64,000 bases of DNA from Sanderia malayensis. Its lineage: Eukaryota; Cnidaria; Scyphozoa; Semaeostomeae; Pelagiidae. Shown in pieces: positions 57,391-64,000 of this stretch (the first letter of the stretch is position 1; each line of letters begins with the position of its first letter). The stretch lies in NCBI GenBank assembly GCA_013076295.1, contig RQOL01000918.1, forward strand, positions 62,001 to 126,000, read 5' to 3'. The notes beneath the pieces are model-generated. The model was not told the DNA's origin. It saw nothing but the letters and a program-made list of their open reading frames with translations, and did no database searches. The position numbers were made by a program, and so were the translations under genes.

Positions 57391-58538
57391 CTAGGGGTCA
57401 TCACTCGCTTCGCTCGTTCACCTCAGTCCGTCAAGTAAAAACAGCTTAATCTGGTTGGCGCGCTGCGCGGGCTACATTCGCTCCCGCTCATGCCCATACA
57501 TACATACATACATACATACATACATACATACATACATACATACTATACCTACTATAAAACACACTATACCTACATACTATACCTACGTACTATACCTACT
57601 ATACACACATACTTTACCTACAATACCTACTATAAAATCATACTATACCTACATACTATACCAACGTACTATACTTACTATGCCTACTATAAAAACATAC
57701 ATAACTACTATAAAAACATACAAACACTTGTCGAAAGTTTAAAGGAGGAAAATCGTGCAAATAGCACCTGAAAAATTTTTAACTTCAACTTTGTTTTCAT
57801 TAGGCCTAAGCGTTGCAAGCATGCCGAAGCAACACCTACTACAAAAATTACAACTATTTCAACTCAAAATACTAAACAAAGCTATCACCTGTGTTCCCAA
57901 TTGTTTCCTGCAACTCTCCAGGGGTCTTTGAAACAATTAGCAGCTCTTTACAAAGAAAATTCAGCTCGTAAAACACTTCGAAAGGCGCCCTTTGTGTGCA
58001 AAACAAAAACACGCGTCTTCTCCAAAAGTACCTGCTGCAACCGAGGGCGAATAACGAAAAACGACCGAAAATTCGCATGAGTCGCCTGAAAGCCGAGGAC
58101 GAAAAACGAAAATTGATCGACAACCCACGTGGGTTGTGCAAAAAGAGCCAATCAAATTGCAGGAAATGACGAAACGGGTCACGTGAAGAGCCAACACTCT
58201 CTTCGAAAATGGAGTTCGGCACGGAATTTGGAAGTGTTGCCAGCGTAAGTCGTAGTTTTTTCGTGATAGCACAATTAGCAGAATAATTAATGGAATAACT
58301 CAAAAATTCTTTTAAAATAGGCTTCGAAAAATAGATAACTTTTGCCTACTCCAGAAACGGAGCCTTTCCATGCAAGTGCCAACCTTGTGCGCCACCAATC
58401 AAAAAAGCCTTATTGATCACCGATTCGCCGTTTCGGCCCATTGTTTTGGGACGTTCGACCTATTGCTTCGGGTCGAATCTATTGTTTTTGGCAAGAAAGT
58501 GCGTCGTCACGTGACCTCCGGGGAATAGTAATATTAGA
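57391..58538 (-). repeat. Full-length composite repeat (minus), reference copy
   Basis: This is the cleanest complete copy: GC end CTAGGGGTCATCACTCGC (57391), CATA run (57496-57542), TATACC minisatellite (57542-57725), body (57725-58500) including ACCCACGTGGGT (about 58124) and the TTCGACC inverted pair, and AT end AATAGTAATATTAGA (58538). Length is about 1.15 kb. Confidence 0.85.
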
Positions 58539-59088
58539 TGTTTGTAAAGTAGGTATAGTAGGTATAGTATATTTTTATAGTAGGTATAGTATGTTTGTAA
58601 AGTAGGCATAGTAGGTATAGTATGTTCATATAGTAGGTATAGTATATTTTTATAGTAGGTATAGTATGTTTGTTATACCTACTATACCTACTATAAAACA
58701 TACTATGCCTACTATAAAAGCATACTATACCTACATACTATACATACATACTATACCTAGTATACAAACATACTATACCTACTATAAAATCATACTATTC
58801 CTACATACCATACCAACATACTATACCTACTATGCAAACATACTATACCTACCATATCTACTATAAAATCATACTATACCTACATACTATACCTACATAC
58901 TATACCTACTATGCAAATATACTATACCAACTATAAAATCATACTACACCTACATACTATACCAACATACTATGCCTACCATACAAACATACGATACCTA
59001 CTATAAAATCATACTATACCTACATACTATACCTACATACTATACCAACATACTATACCTACTATACAAACATACTATACCTATACTA
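58539..59088. repeat. Head-to-head GTATAG/TATACC minisatellite palindrome
   Basis: GTAGGTATAG units read rightward from 58539 and switch to CTACTATACC units at about 58673, so that more than 100 bp on each side of the switch are inverse complements. The minus-type array continues to 59088. Confidence 0.8.
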
Positions 59089-60091
59089 GGGGTCATGACT
59101 CGCTTCGCTCGTTCGCCCCAGCCCGTCAAGTAAAAAAGGCTTAATCTGGTTGGCGCACTTCGTGCGCTGCATTCGCTTGGCTCATGCCTCTTTCAACCCC
59201 ACGTACAATGGGTTAGCTCGCTGCGCTCGCCTGTCTATCTATTATCAAGAAACATTGACTGATAGGGCGCACTTAGTGCGCTGCATTCGCTTCGCTCATG
59301 CCTCTGCCTGCTCCTCTTGCAACAGTTTGGCTCGCTTCGCTCGCCTGATAACCCCTTATCATAATTTGTTTGTTAAAATTTTGCGCTTGTTTACATTTGG
59401 CCTTAGCGTCGCAAGCATGCCGAAGCAACAACGGCGGTCGTACAAAAACTAAAACTATCTCACTCAAAAAACAAAACAAAGCTATCACCTGTGTTCTCAA
59501 TTGTCTCCTGTAATTTTCCAGAGGTCTCTCAAACAATTAGCAAGGCTTTACAAAGATAATTCAGGTCGTAAAACATTTTGAAAGGCGCCCAGTTATCCTT
59601 TGTGTTGAAAACAAAAACACGCGTCTTCTCCAAAAGTACCTGCTGCCTGCCGAGGGCAAATTTGCATGATAACGAAAAACGCGTCACTGTTCACGTGAAG
59701 TTGCGAAAGAGCCAATCAAATTGCAGGAGAAGGCGAAACGAATCACGTGAAGAGCGAACACTTTTTTCAAAAATGGAGTTGGGGACGCGAATTTGGAAGT
59801 TTCGCCAGCGTAAACCGTCGTTTTTTCGTGATAGCACAATTAGTGGAGTAATTAATGGAATAACTCAAAAATTCTTTTAAAATAGGCTTCCAAAAATAGA
59901 TAACTTTTGCCTACTCCAGAAACGGAGCCTTTCCATGCAAGCGCCCCCATTCAAAAAAGCCTTATTGATCACCGATTCGCCGTTTCGGCCCATTGTTTTT
60001 GGGCGTTCGACCTATTGTTTCGGGTCGAGTCTATTGTTTTTAGCAAAAAAGTGCATCATCACGTGACCTCCACAGAATATATATATTAGAT
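59089..60091 (-). repeat. Composite repeat (minus), variant without microsatellite
   Basis: GC end CTAGGGGTCATGACTCGC, two to three GC units (59140-59350), then direct transition near 59370 into the body, which is the CACGTGAAGTTGCGAAAGAG variant, ending CAGAATATATATATTAGA at 60091. Confidence 0.8.
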
Positions 60092-61046
60092 ACTATACCT
60101 ACATACTGAACCAACATACTATACCTACCATACAAACATACTTTACCTACAATACCTACTATAAATCATACTATACCTACATACTATACCAACGTGCTAT
60201 ACTTACTATACCTACTATAAAAACATACATAACTACTATAAAAACATACAAACACTTGTCGAAAGTTTAAAGGAGCAAAATCGTGCAAATAGCGCCTGAA
60301 AAATTCATAATTTTACTTTGTTTTCATTGGGCCTAAGCGTTGCAAGCATGCCGAAGCAACGCCTACTATACAAAAATTACAACTATTTCAACTCAAAATA
60401 CTAAACAAAGCTATCACCTGTGTTCCCAATTGTTTCCTGCAACTCTCCAGGGTCTTTGAAACAAAAGCAGCTCTTTACAGAGAAATTCAGGTCGTAAAAC
60501 ACTTTGAAAGGCGCCGTTTGTGTGCAAAACAAAAACACACGTCTTCTCCAAAAGTACCTGCTGCAACCGAGGCCGAATGACGAAAAACGACCCAAAATTC
60601 GCATGGGTCGCCTGCAAGCCGAGGACAAAAAACGAAAATTGATCGACAACCCATGTGGGTTGCGCAAAAAGAGCCAATCAAATTGCAGGAAAAGGCGAAA
60701 CGGAACTCCGTTTCTGGAGTTCCGTTCGCAAACAAAGTACCTGCTGCACCGAGAGCCAATCACATCGTTTTTTCGTGATAGCACAATTAGCAGAATAATT
60801 AATGGAATAACTCAAAAATTCTTTTAAAATAGGCGTCCAAAAATAGATAACTTTTGCCTACTCCAGAAACGGAGCCTTTCCATGCAAGTGCAACCTTGTG
60901 CGGCCACCATTCAAAAAAGCCTTATTGATCACCGATTCGCCGTTTCGGCCCATTGTTTTGGGACGTTCGACCTATTGTTTCGGGTCGAATCTATTGTTTT
61001 TGGCAAGAAAGTGTGTCATCACGTGACCTCCGCAGAATAGTAATAT
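60092..61046 (-). repeat. Composite repeat (minus), lacking GC module
   Basis: TATACC minisatellite (60092-60250) then body to the AT end AATAGTAATATTAGA. Near 60710 the body has an inverted pair GGAACTCCGTTT/CTGGAGTTCCG, and a deletion removes the usual GGCGAAAC segment. Confidence 0.75.
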
Positions 61047-61489
61047 TAGATGTTTATAAAGTAGGTATAGTAGGTTTAGTATATTTTCATAGTAGGTATG
61101 GTATGTTTGTAAAGTAGGCATAGTAGGCATAGTATGTTCGTATAGTAGGTATAGTATATTTTTATAGTAGGTATAGTAGGTATAGTATGTTTGTAAAGTA
61201 GGTATAGTAGGTATAATATATTTTTATAGTAGGTATAGTGGGTATAGTATGTTTGTAAAGTAGGGATGGTAGGTATAGTATGTTTTTATAGCAGGTAGTA
61301 GGTATAGTATGTTTTTATGGTAGGTATAGTATGTTGGTATAGTTTATAGGTATAGTATGTAGGTATAGTAGGTATAGTATGTTTGTACAGTATGTTCGTA
61401 TAGTATGTAGGTATAGTATGTTGGTATAGTAGGTAGGTATAGTATGTGTTTATAGTAGGTATAGTATGTTGGTATAGTATCTAGGTATG

Positions 61490-61523
<34 letters not shown>

Positions 61524-61640
61524 TGTATGTATGGGCATGAGCGGGAGCGGGAGCGAATGCAGCATGCAAAGCGCGCCAACCAGATTAACCTTTTTTTACT
61601 TGACGGGCTGGGGTGAACGAGCGAAGCAAGTGATGACCCC
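61047..61640 (+). repeat. Minisatellite, TATG run and GC module (plus)
   Basis: GTATAG minisatellite (61047-61490), TATG run (61490-61532) and GC module (61532-61640) ending CCCCTAG. From about 61437 onward it is nearly identical to the start of the window. Confidence 0.85.
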
Positions 61641-62830
61641 TAGTATATATAGACGCAATTTCCTGCCAAAAACAATAGATTCAATCTGTGATCAATAAGG
61701 CTTTTTCGAATGGGATGGCACAAGGTTGACACTTGCATGGAAAGGCTCCGTTTCTAGAGTAGGCAAAAGTGATCTATTTTTGGAAGCCTATTTTAAAAGA
61801 ATTTTTGAATTATTCCACTAATTATTCTGCTAATTGTGCTATCACGAAAAAACTGCGGTTTACGGTGGCGAAACATCCAAATTTGCGTCCCTAACTCAAT
61901 TTTGGAACAAAGTATTGGCTTTTCACGTGACCCGTTTCGCCTTTTCCTGCAATTTGATTGGCTCTTTTCACGCAACCCACGTGGATTTTCGGTCGTTTTT
62001 TGTTTTTCGGCCTCGACTTAAAGGCGACCCATTCGAATTTTCGGTTGTTTTTCGTTATTCACCCTCGATTTCAAGCAGGTACTTTTAGAGAAGACGCGTG
62101 TTTTTGTTTTGCACAGAAAGGGCGCCTTTCAAAGTGTTTTACCACCTGAATTATTTTTGCAAAAAGCTGCTATTTGTTTCAAAGACCCTATAGAGTTGCA
62201 GGAAACAGTAGCAAACACAGGTGATAGCTTTGTTTTGTATTTTGAGTTTGATTAATAGTTGTTGTTTTTGTAGTAGGCGTTGCTTCGGCATGCTTGCAAC
62301 GCTTAGGCCAATTGAAAACAAAGTCAAAGTTATGAATTTTTTAGGGGCTATTTGCACGATTTTCCTCACTTAAACTTTCAACAAGTGTTTGTATGTTTGT
62401 ATAGTAGGCATAGTAGGTATAGTAGGTATAGTAGGCATAGTATGTTTGTATAATAGGTATAGTAGGTATAGTATGTTGGTATAATAGGTAGCGTAGGTAT
62501 AGTATAGTAGGTATATGATAGATTTATATGTAGGTATGTATGTATCTAGGTATGTATCTAGGTATGTATGTAGGTATGTATGTATGTATGTATGTATGTA
62601 TATATGTATGTATGTAGGTATGTATGTAGGTATGTATGTATGTATGTATGTATGTATGGGCATGAGCGTAAGTGAATTCAGCGCACGAAGTGTGCCCTAT
62701 CAGTCAATGTTTTTTAAAATAGATGAACAGGCGAGCGCAGCGAGCTAACCCATTGTATTTGGGGTTGAAAGGGTATGAGCGTAAGCGAATGCAGTGCACG
62801 AAGTGCACCCTATCAGTCAATGTTAGGGTA
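61641..62830 (+). repeat. Full-length composite repeat (plus), copy of 199-990 and 2110-2620
   Basis: Body (61650-62390), minisatellite (62390-62520), TATG/TAGG run (62520-62658) and two GC units (62658-62830). A deletion near 61690 removes the TTCGACC block. The sequence continues into the LINE with the same junction, ATCAGTCAATGTTAGGGTAT, as at 2620. Confidence 0.85.
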
Positions 62831-64000
62831 TTTTAAAATCAATTTTTGTTAAAAATAAGCTGTATAAAAAATTCCTCAAATCCAAAGATTCCTTTTGGTA
62901 TTAGCAATATAAATATTACAGAAATATGCTTAACGGTTTAATCAAAAATAGCAAACGATTACACTACAACTCATATTTTGAAAGTTTTAAAACCAACTCA
63001 AAGATAGTTTGGAAATGTATAAATGATCTTATAAATAAATCAAGTAAATCTCGTAAAACGGAAATAAAATAAAAGATCCTAAACAGGCTGCAAATAAATT
63101 GAATGATTATTTCACAAACATGGCAAAAAACCTTGTAGATAAACCTGGAACATCAAACTCTAACTTTAAAGACTATCTTCAAGACCTTATTGCCGAAAGT
63201 TTAATGTTATTACCAGTGACTGAAGTTGATCAAATGAATAATCTTGATTCGTCAAAGGCTGCTGGTGCGTACGACATACCAATCTCTTTAATAAAATTAT
63301 TAAAAAATGAAATAAAAAAGCCCTTGATGACCCTGGTAAACCTCTCTTTTACCAGTGGCTCTTTCCCAAAGCCACTAAAATATGCTAAAGTTATTCCAAT
63401 ATTTAAAGCTAACTCAAAATTTGAAGTTTGTAATTATCGTCCAATATCTATACTTCCAATCTTTAACAAAATTTTTGAAAAGGTTATGTATTCCAGGATT
63501 TTTGATTTTATCGCCAGACATAATATACTTTTTCCACACCAATTTGGTTTTCAAAAACAAAGACTTCTATGGCCATTCTTGATGCATGCTCTAAACTGGT
63601 GGACGCTATTGAAAACAGAAAATTTTCTTGTTGTATATTCTTAGACTTTGTAAAAGCTTTTGATACAGTAAATCACGACATCCTTCTTAGAAAATTAGAG
63701 CATTATGGAATAAGAGGAGTTGGTTTTGACTGGTTTTGAACTTACCTAAAAGATAGAACTCAACGAGTGTTCCTGGATGGGGAATTATCTGAATATAATT
63801 ATAATTATCATGGAGTGCCTTAGGGAAGTGTTTTAGGCACCCTTCTCTTTCTGCTATACATAAATGATATTCCACAGTCTTCAAAGACAATGAGCTTTCA
63901 TCTTTTCGCTGACGATACTAGCCTTCTCTATTCTTGTGAAAATCTTAATGACTTAGAAAAAATTGTTAATCAAGAGTTGGCAAAAATTGCTGACTGGTTA
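62831..64000 (+). pseudogene. Second copy of the decayed LINE reverse transcriptase (cut by window end)
   Basis: It matches 2622-3790 at roughly 97% by eye. It contains AAGAYDIPISLIKLL, NYRPISILP, FDTVNHDILL, HGVP, and FADDTSLLYS near 63906. It shares the frameshift before FLDFVKAF and the TGA after DWF with the first copy, and has its own TAG in place of the glutamine of GVPQG (near 63823). It is truncated by the window end. Confidence 0.85.

Overview
The window looks like an AT-rich, transposon-saturated stretch of an animal genome, most likely an early-branching or marine invertebrate such as a sponge or cnidarian. The taxon is inferred from spliced genes with short GT-AG and GC-AG introns, a G2E3-like HECT gene, an alpha-kinase-like gene, a zinc-ribbon integrase-core gene of a type I recall from fish, cnidarians and sponges, and animal Helitrons with introns. 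No rRNA, tRNA, CRISPR or bacterial operon was seen. One 100-N scaffold gap lies at 47392-47491.

Layout. 1-4.5 kb: modular composite repeats followed by a decayed Jockey/CR1-like LINE. About 4.9-19.2 kb: Helitron copy H1 (+), interrupted by a 2.96-kb foldback transposon and a 1.5-kb TTAA-flanked element. 19.4-26.8 kb: repeat arrays around an integrase-core gene (+, 21.2-23.2 kb) and a convergent HECT E3 ligase gene (-, 23.4-26.0 kb). 27.0-36.9 kb: Helitron copy H2 (-), tail-to-tail with H1. 36.9-42.0 kb: composite repeats. About 42.05-47.39 kb: Helitron copy H3 (+), cut by the gap. 48.4-52.0 kb: an unidentified multi-exon gene and a broken alpha-kinase gene, both (-). 52.3-54.7 kb: a relic of a second Helitron type. 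54.7-62.8 kb: composite repeats in both orientations. 62.8-64 kb: a second copy of the LINE seen at 2.6 kb.

The most coherent system is the roughly 10-kb H1/H2/H3 Helitron family. Besides a spliced Rep-helicase gene, all three copies carry the same upstream module: a tandem array of splice-bounded cassettes, a small lysine-rich spliced gene that I do not recognise, a 21-bp palindrome just at or after that gene's stop, and a promoter-like block with a kappaB-like palindrome, TGACGT and a TATA-like motif. Two copies also keep short non-coding 5' exons. H2 keeps an intact helicase Walker A, H3 keeps the best N-terminal exon and accessory exons, and H1 is the most complete but is inactivated. The second notable theme is the composite repeat family, whose GC-rich modules form perfect GAA-loop hairpins with pair-preserving variation between copies.

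Nearly every coding unit is disrupted. Several disruptions are one-base indels in short A-runs, so true pseudogenes cannot be separated from assembly error by sequence alone.
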